Of a DNA stretch of 64,000 bases, positions 49,265-59,324 are shown in pieces. Below the pieces are notes generated by a model. It searched no databases. It worked only from the letters and a program-made list of their open reading frames with translations, and was not told where the DNA came from. Positions within the stretch are counted from its first letter, which is position 1, and the number at the start of each line of letters is the position of its first letter. Made by a program: the position numbers and the translations under genes. The stretch is taken from positions 81,272-145,271 of the forward strand of contig NZ_FNIG01000007.1 of NCBI RefSeq assembly GCF_900103915.1. Direction: 5' to 3'. The DNA is from Tenuibacillus multivorans. Lineage in GTDB: Bacteria; Bacillota; Bacilli; Bacillales; Alkalibacillaceae.

Positions 49265-49801
49265 AGTCGTATTCAGTACCTCCTGTTGCAGAAGAAAAGA
49301 TTATATTCTAAAAATTCGATTAATTCCTGGTTTGAAAAATTTCGACAATTCCTGTAAATATTTTATAAAATCTAGCATTTTTTCTTCCAAACTATTAAAT
49401 GTAGTTATCATTATAACATTAAACGACAAAATGTTGAGGGGTTTTATAAAATTTCATCTCAAATTTACATGTTTCGCTAAAGATTGGTGAAAAATGGGGG
49501 TTATGATGAAATATGAGGGGTTTTCTTAAGGGAAAACCGTGAGAAGCAGTTTTTACAAGCGATAGGTTAATTAAAAAAGACACATGAAACATTTCTTTTA
49601 TCACAGACACCTGACTACCGAGTTTGTCATAATTAGTTGACCCATGAAAGGAGAAACTTTTAGAGGTTTTTTAAAAATGAATCTATTAAAGAATTTCAAA
49701 TGAACGAATCTCTAATTAAAAATTTCTTATGATTCTTTTTATAAGCTCATCGGTCGAAGATAAAAAAGCCCTTGGATTCCATTACCAAGGACCTCTGATT
49801 G
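49265..49801. other. 537-base gap between cccB and ftsE with no convincing gene
   Basis: The gap contains the cccB terminator and AT-rich sequence with scattered GAGGGG motifs (near 49436 and 49515). These are not regularly spaced. Short open frames on both strands lack ribosome sites and look like chance. The ftsE promoter is presumably here, but no clear match was found. Confidence 0.5.
49768..49792 (-). terminator. Terminator of cccB
   Basis: CCTTGG (49770-49775) and CCAAGG (49785-49790) form a 6-bp stem with a 9-base loop. On the minus strand GGGCTTTTTT follows. Confidence 0.75.
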
Positions 49802-50242
49802 TTATTGATTAACTAGCCATTCAGCGATTTGATTTGCCTGTTCATCATCTACACCATTGACAGCTGGCATGTCACCTTTACCATTCTGGATAATGCTAAC
49901 GATATCCTCTACGGCATAATCATCACCAATGTTTTTTAAGCTTGGGCCCATACGGCCGGATAAGTCACCGCCATGGCAACTAGCACAGTTGGTTTGGAAT
50001 AACTCCTCACCTGCTTGGGCAGTGGCACCATTTTGAGCATCATCTCCGCCGGCTTGATCATCACCGCCTTGGTCACCACCCTGATCGCCGCTATTACCAT
50101 TATCTTGACCATTATCTTGTTCTTGTCCTGCTTCACCATTAGTGTCACCGTTGTCACCGCCATTATCTTCGGTGTCATCGCCACCACCACAGGCAGCTAA
50201 AACTAACATGGCACTAAAAACACCCACGAGTAATTTTCTCAT
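49802..50242 (-). CDS. cccB: Cytochrome c551 lipoprotein
   Basis: A 146-residue lipoprotein cytochrome. The lipobox LAACGGG is at about residues 15-21. A 50-residue linker made almost only of Gly, Asp, Asn, Gln and Glu follows, then a small cytochrome c domain with haem motif CASCH near residue 89 and a Met ligand in MPAVN. It carries electrons on the outer face of the membrane. The acidic low-complexity linker is unusual and typical of proteins exposed to high salt or alkaline medium. Position next to ftsE is as in B. subtilis. Confidence 0.92.
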   Translation of the reverse strand: MRKLLVGVFSAMLVLAACGGGDDTEDNGGDNGDTNGEAGQEQDNGQDNGNSGDQGGDQGGDDQAGGDDAQNGATAQAGEELFQTNCASCHGGDLSGRMGPSLKNIGDDYAVEDIVSIIQNGKGDMPAVNGVDDEQANQIAEWLVNQ

Positions 50243-50300
50243 GTTTTGTTACCTCCTATTTGGATGTATTTAATTATACTGTTCCCAAAACGTTCAAAAT

Positions 50301-51405
50301 TTATCCTTTAACTTTTGAACGTAAGTAGGCATCAATAAAAGGACTGAGCTGGCCATCCATTACGGCTTGTGTATTTCCGTTTTCAACATTTGTTCGGTGA
50401 TCCTTAACCATATTGTACGGATGAAAAACGTAGGAACGGATTTGGCTTCCCCAGCCAATCTCCTTCTGTTCACCTCGAATTTCATCCATTTCCTGCTGTT
50501 GTTTTTCGATTTCAATTTGATAAAGCTTTGATTTTAACATCTTCATCGCTTGTTCACGGTTTTTAATTTGAGAACGCTCGGATTGACACGTCACTACCGT
50601 ATTAGTTGGCAAGTGCGTGATCCGAACAGCTGAATCTGTCGTATTGACGTGCTGTCCACCCGCACCACTCGAACGATACGTATCAATTTTTAAATCCTCC
50701 GAGCGAACCTCGATTTCGACATCGTCATTAAACTCAGGCATCACATCGCACGAAGCAAAAGATGTGTGTCGACGCCCTGATGAATCAAACGGTGAAATAC
50801 GAACGAGGCGATGAACCCCTTTTTCAGCTTTTAAATAGCCAAATGCATTATGACCTTTAATGAGTAGCGTGACACTTTTCACACCAGCTTCATCGCCCGG
50901 TAAATAATCAAGCGTTTCGACCTTAAAACCCTTGCTCTCAGCGTAACGCTTATACATACGAAGGAGCATGGACGCCCAATCCTGCGACTCCGTACCACCT
51001 GCACCTGGATGAATCTCCAAAATCGCATTATTTTTGTCATATGGTTCACTCAGTAAAATTTCCAATTCAAACGTATTAAATTGATCTGTTACTCGCTTAA
51101 TTTCCTGTTGTAAATCTTCAAACAGTTCCTCATCGCCCTCTTCTTTAACGAGCTCATAAGAAACCTCTAGATTTTCTAAATCCTCTTCATTTTTTTCAAA
51201 CTTATGAACGAGATCTTTAATACTATTTGCTTCATTAATCACCTTCTGAGCCGCTTCTGGATCATCCCAAAAGGATGGATCCGTCATCTGCTCTTCAAGC
51301 TCAGCAATTTTTTTGCGATCCTCATCTAAGTCAAAGAGACCCCCTAAAGTCTTCTAATCGACTTTGAAGCTTGTCCAATTGATCTTTAATGTCTACTAAA
51401 TCCAT
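50301..51405 (-). CDS. prfB: Peptide chain release factor 2, with programmed +1 frameshift
   Basis: RF2 recognises UGA and UAA stop codons; the GGQ motif is in [10 protein letters not shown]. The gene is in two frames. From the ATG at 51405, 24 codons run to an in-frame TGA at 51333-51331 in the context AGGGGG-TCT-CTT-TGA-C, and a +1 shift at CTT continues into the 344-codon second frame. Translated through, the product is 367 residues, the normal RF2 length. The internal AGGGGG acts as a Shine-Dalgarno-like stimulator. Low RF2 levels favour the shift, so the gene regulates itself. Confidence 0.96.
51331..51346 (-). promoter_or_regulatory. prfB +1 programmed frameshift signal
   Basis: Minus-strand AGGGGGTCTCTTTGAC contains the Shine-Dalgarno-like AGGGGG, the slippery CTT and the TGA stop codon. 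This is the conserved RF2 autoregulatory site. Confidence 0.95.
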
Positions 51406-51535
51406 CAACTTCACCTCTACTCTGTATTGCTTACTTTTAGTATACCACGCACCTATTTTATAAAAACAAACAAATCGTTACAAATTGGTTAATATTTCTT
51501 GAATGAGTAGGTTGTGGCATCATGTTCGTTGCTAA

Positions 51536-51632
51536 GTGTCCAAGTTGCCCTCGTAAGTGTCCAAGTTCGCATGTTATTTGTCCAAGTTGGGCTTTTATTT
51601 GTCCAAGTTGACGACCTAATTGTCCAAGTTTT
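51536..51632. repeat. 21-bp phased repeat array F (core GTCCAAGTT)
   Basis: GTCCAAGTT begins at 51538, 51559, 51580, 51601 and 51622, five copies in exact 21-base steps, with unrelated sequence between. The array lies between the terminator of the binding-protein gene and prfB. The AAGTT part is shared with array E. Confidence 0.9.
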
Positions 51633-51636
51633 CATA

Positions 51637-51668
51637 AAAAAAGCGATCCCCATTTAGGGACCACTTTT
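51637..51668 (-). terminator. Terminator of the osmoprotectant ABC operon
   Basis: AAAAAG-G-TCCC and GGGA-C-CTTTTTT form an interrupted stem just after the binding-protein gene's stop, directly bordering array F. Confidence 0.7.
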
Positions 51669-51673
51669 TTCAT

Positions 51674-52561
51674 TTACTCGATAATACCATTATCAGTTAA
51701 AAACTCTTGTGCTACTTCTTCAACACTACGTTCTTCAACGTCTACTTCATAGTTCAATTTAATCATCGTTTCACTGTCTAGATTATCAGCCATTGGCTTG
51801 AGTAACTCTTCAATTTCAGGATTGTTATCAAGCACCTCAGTACGGATAACGGTTGCAGCTGAATAGTCTGGGAAGAATGTTTGATCATCTTCTAAATTCA
51901 TTAAATTAAATTGTTCGATACGACTGTCTGTAGCGAATCCCATCGCCACGTCTACCTCACCGTCTCGTAACGCTTGGTAAGTTAAACCTAAGTCCATTTG
52001 AACTACATTCTCTGCACCAAACTCAAAACCGTAATGTTCTTCAAGTGCCGATAAACCATCTGGACGTGCATAGAATTCATCATTTACAGCAACTTTTGCA
52101 CCGTTTGCTTTAACATATTCAGCTAAATCGCTCATCGATTTAACCCCTTGTTCCTCTGCAAAGTCTTGGCGAACCATTAGGGTATACGTATTGTTTATGC
52201 CAGTTGGATTGACCCAAGTAATGCCGTTTTCAGCATCGATTTCTTTGACTTGTTGAAAAGCCTCTTCCGCAGAAGCTACAGGCTCTTCACCTAAGTAAGT
52301 TACAAGCCCTGTTCCTGTATAGTCCCAAGTAATATCAACCTGTCCGCTTGTTACCGCTTCACGCAAAACATTACTCCCCATGTTTGTACGCTTGTCTACT
52401 TCATAACCATTTTCTTGTAAAATTGTTTCTGTCATTTCAGCTAAAAGTAATGACTCGGTAAAACTTTTTGCCCCAACTGTGATTTGGCCATCATCGCCAC
52501 CTGAACCACAGGCTCCAAGAATAAACATCCCTGATAATAATACTGTTATTAATTTTTTCAT
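51674..52561 (-). CDS. Osmoprotectant ABC transporter substrate-binding lipoprotein (OpuC/YehZ family)
   Basis: A 295-residue lipoprotein. The lipobox LGACGSG is near residue 15, followed by the OpuAC/OsmF-type binding domain beginning ITVGAKSFTESLLLAEM. It would bind glycine betaine, choline or a related compound outside the membrane and hand it to the two permeases encoded upstream. It is the last gene of a four-gene operon. The order permease, ATPase, permease, binding protein resembles both opuC and yeh operons, so the precise ligand is undecided. Confidence 0.88.
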   Translation of the reverse strand: MKKLITVLLSGMFILGACGSGGDDGQITVGAKSFTESLLLAEMTETILQENGYEVDKRTNMGSNVLREAVTSGQVDITWDYTGTGLVTYLGEEPVASAEEAFQQVKEIDAENGITWVNPTGINNTYTLMVRQDFAEEQGVKSMSDLAEYVKANGAKVAVNDEFYARPDGLSALEEHYGFEFGAENVVQMDLGLTYQALRDGEVDVAMGFATDSRIEQFNLMNLEDDQTFFPDYSAATVIRTEVLDNNPEIEELLKPMADNLDSETMIKLNYEVDVEERSVEEVAQEFLTDNGIIE

Positions 52562-52585
52562 ATTGATAAACCTCCTTGAAAATCT

Positions 52586-53314
52586 TTAACTTCTTTTAGT
52601 CCCTTTAGGAACGACTAAGCGTTCTACACCGCGTAATAGATAGTCCGTTATGACCGCTAAAAGTGTTACGGTAACAGCACCGGAAAGTAAAATGGAATCA
52701 TCAAACACTTTAATGCCCATAAAAATCCAGTTACCTAAACCGCCACCACCGATTAAGTACGCTAATGCGGTTGCACCAATGTTAATTACTACAGCTGTCC
52801 GAACACCGGCTATAATCGCATACGCGGCATTCGGCAACTCCACACGGAACAAAATTTGATGTGGTTTAAAACCGATCCCTTTCGCGGCATCAATTAAATT
52901 TGGATTTACCGAATGAATGCCCGCTACGGTGTTGCGGTAAATAGGTAAAATTGAATATAAAAACAGTGCAAAAACAGCTGTTTTAAACCCGATTCCTAAA
53001 ACACCCATCATTAAGGCTAATATCGCCATGTTGGGAATCGTATAACCAAAGTTGGCAACCGTTGAAACAATACCTTCTAACCGTTTAAATTTCGGCCTTG
53101 TCACCAAAATCGCCGATGGAATCGAAACTAAAATTGCCATTGCCGATGACAAACCAACAATTTGCAAATGCTCTATGACTAACACTTTAAACTGTTCGAT
53201 ATTTTCAAATATATAACTAAAATACTGATTTTTAATGGTCCAATAAAAGAAAGCTATCACTAAAAAATAAATAAACACTCTAACGGTCCAGGTTATAACC
53301 TTTTGACTATTCAA
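52586..53314 (-). CDS. Osmoprotectant ABC transporter permease (second)
   Basis: A 242-residue membrane permease with five or six hydrophobic segments and the binding-protein-dependent transport EAA-like loop DAAKGIGFKPHQILFRVELP (about residue 140-159). The start is TTG with a GGGGG site. It pairs with the other permease gene of this operon to form the channel. Confidence 0.87.
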   Translation of the reverse strand: MNSQKVITWTVRVFIYFLVIAFFYWTIKNQYFSYIFENIEQFKVLVIEHLQIVGLSSAMAILVSIPSAILVTRPKFKRLEGIVSTVANFGYTIPNMAILALMMGVLGIGFKTAVFALFLYSILPIYRNTVAGIHSVNPNLIDAAKGIGFKPHQILFRVELPNAAYAIIAGVRTAVVINIGATALAYLIGGGGLGNWIFMGIKVFDDSILLSGAVTVTLLAVITDYLLRGVERLVVPKGTKRS

Positions 53315-53351
53315 TCCAATCGCCCCCTTTCGAATTAGCTATAAGGGTTTC

Positions 53352-54314
53352 TTATTGAGATAACTCGGACACATATTGACTAATCAAGCTAAAATCTATA
53401 CTGCCGATTACCTTTTGATTTTCATCTGTAACCGCGACTTCTTTTTCATCACTTTCTAAAATATTACCTAAAGCATCTCTTAAATTCATGTTGACCGGAA
53501 CCTGTTTAGAAAACTTTTGATCGGTCGTTTCATTCAATTGTTTATGTTTCATTAAATCCTCAATATAGTGAATGCTTAAGCTTTTAATCGTGCGGTCTTG
53601 TCCGACAAACTGAGCGACAAAGTCATTAGCAGGATTTTGCAATATATTAGCAGGCGTGTCATATTGCATCAACTTACCATCACGCAATAACGCAATTTTA
53701 TCGCCCATTTTGATCGCTTCATTAATGTCATGACTTACAAAAAGGACAGTTTTGTGCAACTCCCTTTGAATCGCTAAAAACTCATCTTGAACTTTTTCAC
53801 GAATAATCGGATCCAACGCACCGAAAGGCTCGTCCATTAACATCGCTGGTGGATCCGCCGCTAACGCACGAATAACCCCGATTCTTTGCTGCTGACCACC
53901 TGATAATTCATGCGGATAACGTTTTCGGTAATCATCAGGATCCATTCCAACTAAGTTCATTAAATACTGATAACGCTCTTCTTTCTTTTCCTTATCCCAT
54001 CCCAACAAATTCGGGACAATCGTTACATTTTGTTCAATTGTCATATTTGGAAATAATCCATTGCTTTGAATGACGTAACCAATTTCTCGTCTTAGTTCAA
54101 TTTCATTTAAATCAGCAATTCTTTGATTATTAACTAAAATATTCCCTTCAGTGATACTCTCAAGTCGATTGACCATCCGAAGTAAAGTTGTTTTTCCACA
54201 ACCTGATGGACCAAGTAATACGACGATATCACCGCTTTCAACCTTGAAAGAAACGTTATCAACCGCTCTAACGTCTTTGCCGAATACCTTAGTTACCTCA
54301 TTATATTCAATCAT
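53352..54314 (-). CDS. Osmoprotectant ABC transporter ATP-binding protein
   Basis: A 320-residue ABC ATPase. Walker A GPSGCGKTT is near residue 35, the signature LSGGQQQR near 137 and Walker B AMLMDEPFGALDP near 156. A C-terminal extension (about 245-320) resembles a single CBS-type domain, as in glycine betaine transporters where it senses ionic strength. The start at 54314 has GGAG 9 bases before it; the upstream in-frame ATG touches the ribosome site. Confidence 0.88.
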   Translation of the reverse strand: MIEYNEVTKVFGKDVRAVDNVSFKVESGDIVVLLGPSGCGKTTLLRMVNRLESITEGNILVNNQRIADLNEIELRREIGYVIQSNGLFPNMTIEQNVTIVPNLLGWDKEKKEERYQYLMNLVGMDPDDYRKRYPHELSGGQQQRIGVIRALAADPPAMLMDEPFGALDPIIREKVQDEFLAIQRELHKTVLFVSHDINEAIKMGDKIALLRDGKLMQYDTPANILQNPANDFVAQFVGQDRTIKSLSIHYIEDLMKHKQLNETTDQKFSKQVPVNMNLRDALGNILESDEKEVAVTDENQKVIGSIDFSLISQYVSELSQ

Positions 54315-54368
54315 TTCATCCATCTCCTTTTATCCGACATTCACAACTCGCGGAGTGGCGAGCATAAC

Positions 54369-55049
54369 TTACTGAGCTGATACTCCTTTAGATGTAAAAA
54401 TTCTTTGCAACAACCGTAAGATTAAATCAGCTGAAATCCCTAAAATTGAAATCGCAATCGCTCCGGCAATAACCATATCTGTATGGCCACGCGTAATACC
54501 TTGCGCAATCAAAATACCTAAACCACCTGCACCGATAAAAGCAGCAATGACCCCAATTCCAATATTCAAAACAACTGCTGTACGAATACCTGCCATAATA
54601 ACTGGTAGGGTATTTGGAATTTCGACTTTTAACAGACGCTGTGCTGTACTCATTCCAATCCCCATGGCCGCATCACGTATTTCAGGATTCACGTTATTGA
54701 TGGCTGTATAAGTGTTTCGAATAATCGGTAATTGTGAGTAGAGAACAAGTGCTACAAAGGCTGGTACAAAACCAATACCTTGATTAATGAGGGAGAAAAT
54801 AGGAATCATTAAACCAAACAGCGCAATGCTCGGAATCGTCATGATGACACTCGCTACATTTAAAACTGTACCGGCTAAGCTTTCGTTTGTCGTTAAGTAA
54901 ATACCAAGTGGAACACCAATTAAAATCGCTACGATAATGGCTAGTCCTACGAGATTGATATGCTGTACCGTCAGCTCTAGAATAAAATCCATATTATCTT
55001 GAAAATATTCATATACATCCGTAATGGTGTAACCTTCGTTACGATTCAT
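54369..55049 (-). CDS. Osmoprotectant ABC transporter permease (first)
   Basis: A 226-residue membrane permease with five or six hydrophobic segments and the coupling loop RDAAMGIGMSTAQRLLKVEI near residue 133. It is the first gene of the importer operon, with GGGGGG before its ATG. A promoter (55151-55180) lies about 100 bases upstream. Confidence 0.87.
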   Translation of the reverse strand: MNRNEGYTITDVYEYFQDNMDFILELTVQHINLVGLAIIVAILIGVPLGIYLTTNESLAGTVLNVASVIMTIPSIALFGLMIPIFSLINQGIGFVPAFVALVLYSQLPIIRNTYTAINNVNPEIRDAAMGIGMSTAQRLLKVEIPNTLPVIMAGIRTAVVLNIGIGVIAAFIGAGGLGILIAQGITRGHTDMVIAGAIAISILGISADLILRLLQRIFTSKGVSAQ

Positions 55050-55150
55050 CTCTTTACCCCCCTTTTAAGATGTTTGATGCTGTTAAAACTTGGCTGTAAC
55101 CAAGTTTTTCTTAATAAAATTGAAAACGAACTAAAAAAGACACATCTTTA

Positions 55151-55180
55151 ATAGTAACTAAAATTTTATAAGTCATTCAA
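55151..55180 (-). promoter_or_regulatory. SigA-type promoter of the osmoprotectant importer operon
   Basis: Minus-strand TTGAAT (55180-55175) and TACTAT (55156-55151) are spaced by 18 bases, about 100 bases before the first permease start. Confidence 0.45.
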
Positions 55181-55407
55181 ACCGTAAATATCGTCATGCT
55201 CGCCTATTATCTATGATAAAAATCAGATAAGAGCATTTATGACCTAGTTTATGTAGTATTTGAAGTATTAATCGACATATATCTACAAATAACTAATTTG
55301 TAAATACCCTTCATTTTTGATATCTTGTGCGCATGTTCCAAATGGTGTTGGCTCGTTTAGGTTTAGGCTCCAAGTTTGGGGATTGAGTCGAACAATTCGA
55401 GGGTTCG

Positions 55408-55597
55408 ATTTGCCGTAAAGGGAGTTCTATCCGCCAAAATTGGGAGGGAATCCGCAATCATTGAGCTTTAATCCGCCAAATTTGGTGGGCAATCCGCCAT
55501 CATTGAGCTTTAATCCGCCATAATTAGAATTCGATCCGCCAATCTAAAACATCGACCCGCTATTTTGAGCCGCCAAACTCAAACATCGGACCCACAA
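55408..55597. repeat. 21-bp phased repeat array G (core ATCCGCC)
   Basis: The core A(T/C)CCGC begins at 55429, 55450, 55471, 55492, 55513, 55534 and 55555 in exact 21-base steps, with a degenerate copy (ATTTGCC) at 55408. Units two and four differ from each other at only one base over 21. Beyond 55570 the phase breaks. It is the only array between divergent genes (importer operon and enolase-superfamily enzyme). Confidence 0.88.
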
Positions 55598-55623
55598 TAC
55601 AATTAAACAAAAGGAGACATCAT

Positions 55624-56757
55624 ATGAAAATCACGTCAATAGAAGTTAAACAGTATGTAAAGGAATTAGATCCCCCATTTAAAGCTGCCTGGGATCCTAA
55701 ACCACGCAAAAAGTTTGCTTCAACACTAGTCTATGTACATACAGATGAAGGTATAACCGGTGTCGGTTCAGGGGACCTGATGACGGGTTTTGAAGGCCAT
55801 GAACACCTATTTATTGGCCAAGACCCCTTCGCCATCGAACGACACTCACAAGTATTAGATAATATAGATTTTCACTACGGACGTTGTTGGCCTCTTGATA
55901 TTGCGTTATGGGATTTAATCGGTAAGGCGACCGGACAGCCCGTTTATAAGCTGCTTGGTGCTAAATCTAATAAAATTAATGCCTACGCCTCAACCGGAGA
56001 AATAGTGACTCCAGATGTCCGCGCTGAACGTGCTAAGCAATTTGTTGAAGACGGCTATAAAGCAATGAAAATCCGGTTTCATCATGAAGATGTGAGAGAC
56101 GATATTAGCGTCGTTGAAGAAGTTAGAAAAGCAGTCGGCGATCAACTCGACATTATGGTCGATGCCAATCAAGGCTGGAAAATGCCTTGGGATACCGAGC
56201 GTACCTGGGATTTAAAACAAGCTGTACAAGTCGCTAGGGAACTAGAAAAACTTAATGTTTATTGGCTTGAAGAACCGCTTCCGGCTCATGATTTTAAAAA
56301 TATGGCGAAGCTACGTGAGATGACGAATATCCGAATTGCTGGTGGTGAGATGAATCGACGTTGGCCTGATTTCCGTGAGATGACCAACCAGGGTTCACTT
56401 GACGTTTACCAGCCTGATGTTGCGCTCGCCGGCGGGATTACAAAAGTTAAGAAAATTGCCGATCTCGTACAAAGTAGTGGCCACATGTTTTCACCACATA
56501 CATGGAGTAACGGAATTGGGCTTCTCGCTAATTTACATTTAAGCGTAGCCATAAGTGATTGTCCATACATCGAATTCCCTTACGATCCACCCGTTTGGAC
56601 ACCAGACAGGCGGGACTATGTATTAAAAGAATTTATCCAGCCAAATGAAAACGGTGAATTCATCATGTCGGACAAACCAGGACTTGGTTTTGAACTAGAC
56701 GAAGAAGCTTTAAGACAATACGAGGTTGGTTCAGCCTACTTTGGCGAAAAAGAATAA
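55624..56757 (+). CDS. Enolase-superfamily enzyme, mandelate racemase subgroup (probable acid-sugar dehydratase)
   Basis: A 377-residue enzyme with the alpha+beta capping domain and the TIM-barrel of the mandelate racemase/muconate lactonising family. Barrel residues are Lys149-x-Arg151 (AMKIRF), metal ligands Asp180-x-Asn182, Glu216/217 (WLEEP) and Glu242 (GGEM), and the Asp265-His292 dyad (YQPD and SPHTW). The His dyad places it in the mandelate racemase subgroup, many of which dehydrate acid sugars. It is a lone gene with AAAGGAG before its ATG and no transport or pathway genes beside it. The substrate is unknown. Confidence 0.85.
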   Translation: MKITSIEVKQYVKELDPPFKAAWDPKPRKKFASTLVYVHTDEGITGVGSGDLMTGFEGHEHLFIGQDPFAIERHSQVLDNIDFHYGRCWPLDIALWDLIGKATGQPVYKLLGAKSNKINAYASTGEIVTPDVRAERAKQFVEDGYKAMKIRFHHEDVRDDISVVEEVRKAVGDQLDIMVDANQGWKMPWDTERTWDLKQAVQVARELEKLNVYWLEEPLPAHDFKNMAKLREMTNIRIAGGEMNRRWPDFREMTNQGSLDVYQPDVALAGGITKVKKIADLVQSSGHMFSPHTWSNGIGLLANLHLSVAISDCPYIEFPYDPPVWTPDRRDYVLKEFIQPNENGEFIMSDKPGLGFELDEEALRQYEVGSAYFGEKE

Positions 56758-56767
56758 GTGATATAGT

Positions 56768-56799
56768 AAAAGCTCCCTGACCTAAGTCAAGGAGCTTTT
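56768..56799. terminator. Bidirectional terminator between the enolase-superfamily gene and secA
   Basis: AAAAGCTCC-TGAC pairs with GTCA-GGAGCTTTT from 56768 to 56799. It is flanked by A and T runs and lies between two convergent stop codons. Confidence 0.85.
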
Positions 56800-56807
56800 C
56801 TTTTGAT

Positions 56808-59324
56808 TTATGCATTTTTACCGTGACAGTTTTTATATTTCTTACCACTACCGCATGGGCATGGTTCATTACGTCCGACATTTTCTTTTTTAACATAAGG
56901 CTGGCGTTTTTTCTCTTGGCTTTGACGTCCACCAGCAATGGCTTTCGTACCAGAAGCCACTTCCACACGTTGTAGGTTATCACGAATTTGTGCTTTCATC
57001 GCATACTTCGCAACCTCTTCTTCAATCGCGGCAATCATCTCTTCGAACATTTGGAAACCTTCCATTTGATACTCTTGTAATGGGTTGGTTTGTCCGTATG
57101 CACGAAGGTGAATACCTTGACGTAGCTGATCCATCTGGTCGATGTGATCCATCCACTTAGAGTCGACCGTACGAAGTAAGATAACACGTTCGAACTCGCG
57201 CATCTGTTCTTCAGACAACTCTTGTTCACGTTCGTCATATTTTCGCTTCACGATTTCCATGACATAGTCCGTCATCTCTTCAGGTTCTTTACCTTTTAGA
57301 TCATTGACGGATAATTCATCAGGCTCAAGGACATTCGCCTGTAAAACGTCGACCAATGAATCCAGGTCCCATTTTTCCTCTTCTTCTTCCTGCGTATATG
57401 CATGAACATTACGGTCAATCGTTGAACGAATCATGTTTTCAATAATGTCGCGTAAATTATCGCTCGTTAAGACTTGATAACGTTGTTCATAAATAATATC
57501 ACGCTGTTGACGTAACACATCATCATAAGCAAGTAGCTGTTTACGTGCATCGAAGTTGTTACCTTCCACACGTTTTTGCGCTGACTCAACCGCGCGTGAA
57601 ACCATTTTACTCTCAATCGGTTGATCATCATCCATACCGAGACGTTCCATCATCGATCGCATATTATCCGAACCAAAGCGGCGCATTAACTCGTCTTCCA
57701 TCGATAGATAGAACTGCGACTCACCAGGGTCCCCTTGACGACCTGAACGACCACGCAGCTGGTTATCAATACGGCGAGACTCGTGACGCTCTGTACCAAT
57801 AACAGCTAAACCACCGAGTTCTACTACACCATCACCAAGTTTAATATCGGTACCACGACCAGCCATGTTGGTCGCAATCGTGACGGAACCTTTTTCACCA
57901 GCTTCTTGAATGATTTCCGCCTCTTTAAAGTGGTTTTTCGCGTTTAAGACGTTGTGCTTCACACCAGCTTTTTTCAGCGCTTTAGAAATAAGCTCTGATG
58001 TCTCAACCGCTACTGTACCAACTAAAACAGGCTGACCTTTGTCATAACGCTCTTTAATATCTCGAACAAGCGCTTTATATTTTCCTTCAACCGACTTATA
58101 AATTAAATCCGCATAGTCTTGACGGATAATTGGCTTATTCGTCGGAATCGCAACGACGCTCATGTTATAAATATTTCGGAATTCCTCTTCTTCCGTTTTC
58201 GCTGTACCCGTCATACCGGCAAGTTTTTCATACATACGGAAAAAGTTCTGGAATGTAATCGTCGCAAGGGTCATACTTTCTTTTTGGATCTGCAAGCCTT
58301 CTTTCGCTTCAATCGCTTGGTGCAGCCCATCACTATAGCGACGTCCCTTCATTAAACGACCGGTAAACTGGTCAACAATGACAACCTCGCCATCTTGAAC
58401 CACATAATCCGTATCACGCTGCATTACAACATGCGCCTTGAGCGCTTGGTTAATATGGTGCGTTAACGACACATTGTCGAGATTGTATAAGTTTTCAATA
58501 TTAAAATATTCCTCTGCCTTTGAAATCCCAGATTCCGTTAGCTGAACATTACGCGTTTTTTCATCATAAGAATAATCCTCTTCACCTTTTAACGTCTGTA
58601 AAAACGCATCCGCCTGCATATAATTCGTCTGCGAACGCTTTTGAGAACCCGAAATAATAAGCGGTGTACGCGCCTCATCAATTAAAATCGAGTCAACCTC
58701 ATCGACGATCGCAAAATGAAGCGGGCGTTGTACCATTTTTTCTTTATACAACACCATATTGTCACGTAAATAGTCGAACCCATACTCATTGTTCGTCCCA
58801 TACGTAATATCTTTAGCATAAGCTTCACGCTTTTCATCCTTCGACAGCTCGTTTGTGTTTAAGCCAACTGTTAAACCGAGCCATTCGTAAAGCTCACCCA
58901 TCTCCTTCGAGTCACGATCTGCTAAGTAATCGTTCACCGTGATGATGTGAACCCCTTTGCCTGTTAGAGCATTTAAATAAGCAGGCATAGTCGAAGCTAA
59001 CGTTTTACCTTCACCCGTTTTCATCTCAGCTATGTCGCCATTATGAAGCGCAATTGCACCGATAAGCTGAACGTAGTAAGGACGTAAGCCTAACACACGT
59101 ACTGCAGCCTCACGGACAACCGCATAAGCTTCAACTAATAAATCATCTAATGATTCACCATTTTGATAACGTTGCTTGAACTCTTCAGTTTTAGCTTGAA
59201 GTTCATCATTCGATAACTTCTGAACCTCAGGCTCCATTTCTTCTATTTGATCAGCTATTTTCTCTAACTTTTTTAATTGCTTTGAATTTCCATCACCAAA
59301 AACCTTCGTTAATAACTGCCTCAT
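56808..59324 (-). CDS. secA: Protein translocase ATPase SecA
   Basis: An 838-residue SecA. It has Walker [10 protein letters not shown] near residue 100, the [16 protein letters not shown] segment and the C-terminal zinc motif [13 protein letters not shown]. SecA drives export of preproteins through SecYEG. The start at 59324 has GAGGTG 6 bases before it; the in-frame GTG three codons earlier lies inside that ribosome site. Gene order hpf-secA-prfB is conserved, but here the osmoprotectant operon and the enolase-superfamily gene are inserted between secA and prfB. Confidence 0.97.
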   Translation of the reverse strand: MRQLLTKVFGDGNSKQLKKLEKIADQIEEMEPEVQKLSNDELQAKTEEFKQRYQNGESLDDLLVEAYAVVREAAVRVLGLRPYYVQLIGAIALHNGDIAEMKTGEGKTLASTMPAYLNALTGKGVHIITVNDYLADRDSKEMGELYEWLGLTVGLNTNELSKDEKREAYAKDITYGTNNEYGFDYLRDNMVLYKEKMVQRPLHFAIVDEVDSILIDEARTPLIISGSQKRSQTNYMQADAFLQTLKGEEDYSYDEKTRNVQLTESGISKAEEYFNIENLYNLDNVSLTHHINQALKAHVVMQRDTDYVVQDGEVVIVDQFTGRLMKGRRYSDGLHQAIEAKEGLQIQKESMTLATITFQNFFRMYEKLAGMTGTAKTEEEEFRNIYNMSVVAIPTNKPIIRQDYADLIYKSVEGKYKALVRDIKERYDKGQPVLVGTVAVETSELISKALKKAGVKHNVLNAKNHFKEAEIIQEAGEKGSVTIATNMAGRGTDIKLGDGVVELGGLAVIGTERHESRRIDNQLRGRSGRQGDPGESQFYLSMEDELMRRFGSDNMRSMMERLGMDDDQPIESKMVSRAVESAQKRVEGNNFDARKQLLAYDDVLRQQRDIIYEQRYQVLTSDNLRDIIENMIRSTIDRNVHAYTQEEEEEKWDLDSLVDVLQANVLEPDELSVNDLKGKEPEEMTDYVMEIVKRKYDEREQELSEEQMREFERVILLRTVDSKWMDHIDQMDQLRQGIHLRAYGQTNPLQEYQMEGFQMFEEMIAAIEEEVAKYAMKAQIRDNLQRVEVASGTKAIAGGRQSQEKKRQPYVKKENVGRNEPCPCGSGKKYKNCHGKNA

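Noticed and set aside
49436..49520. GAGGGG motifs in the cccB-ftsE gap as an eighth phased array
   Set aside because: Only two copies are 21 bases apart; the third is out of phase and the flanking sequence is not repeated.
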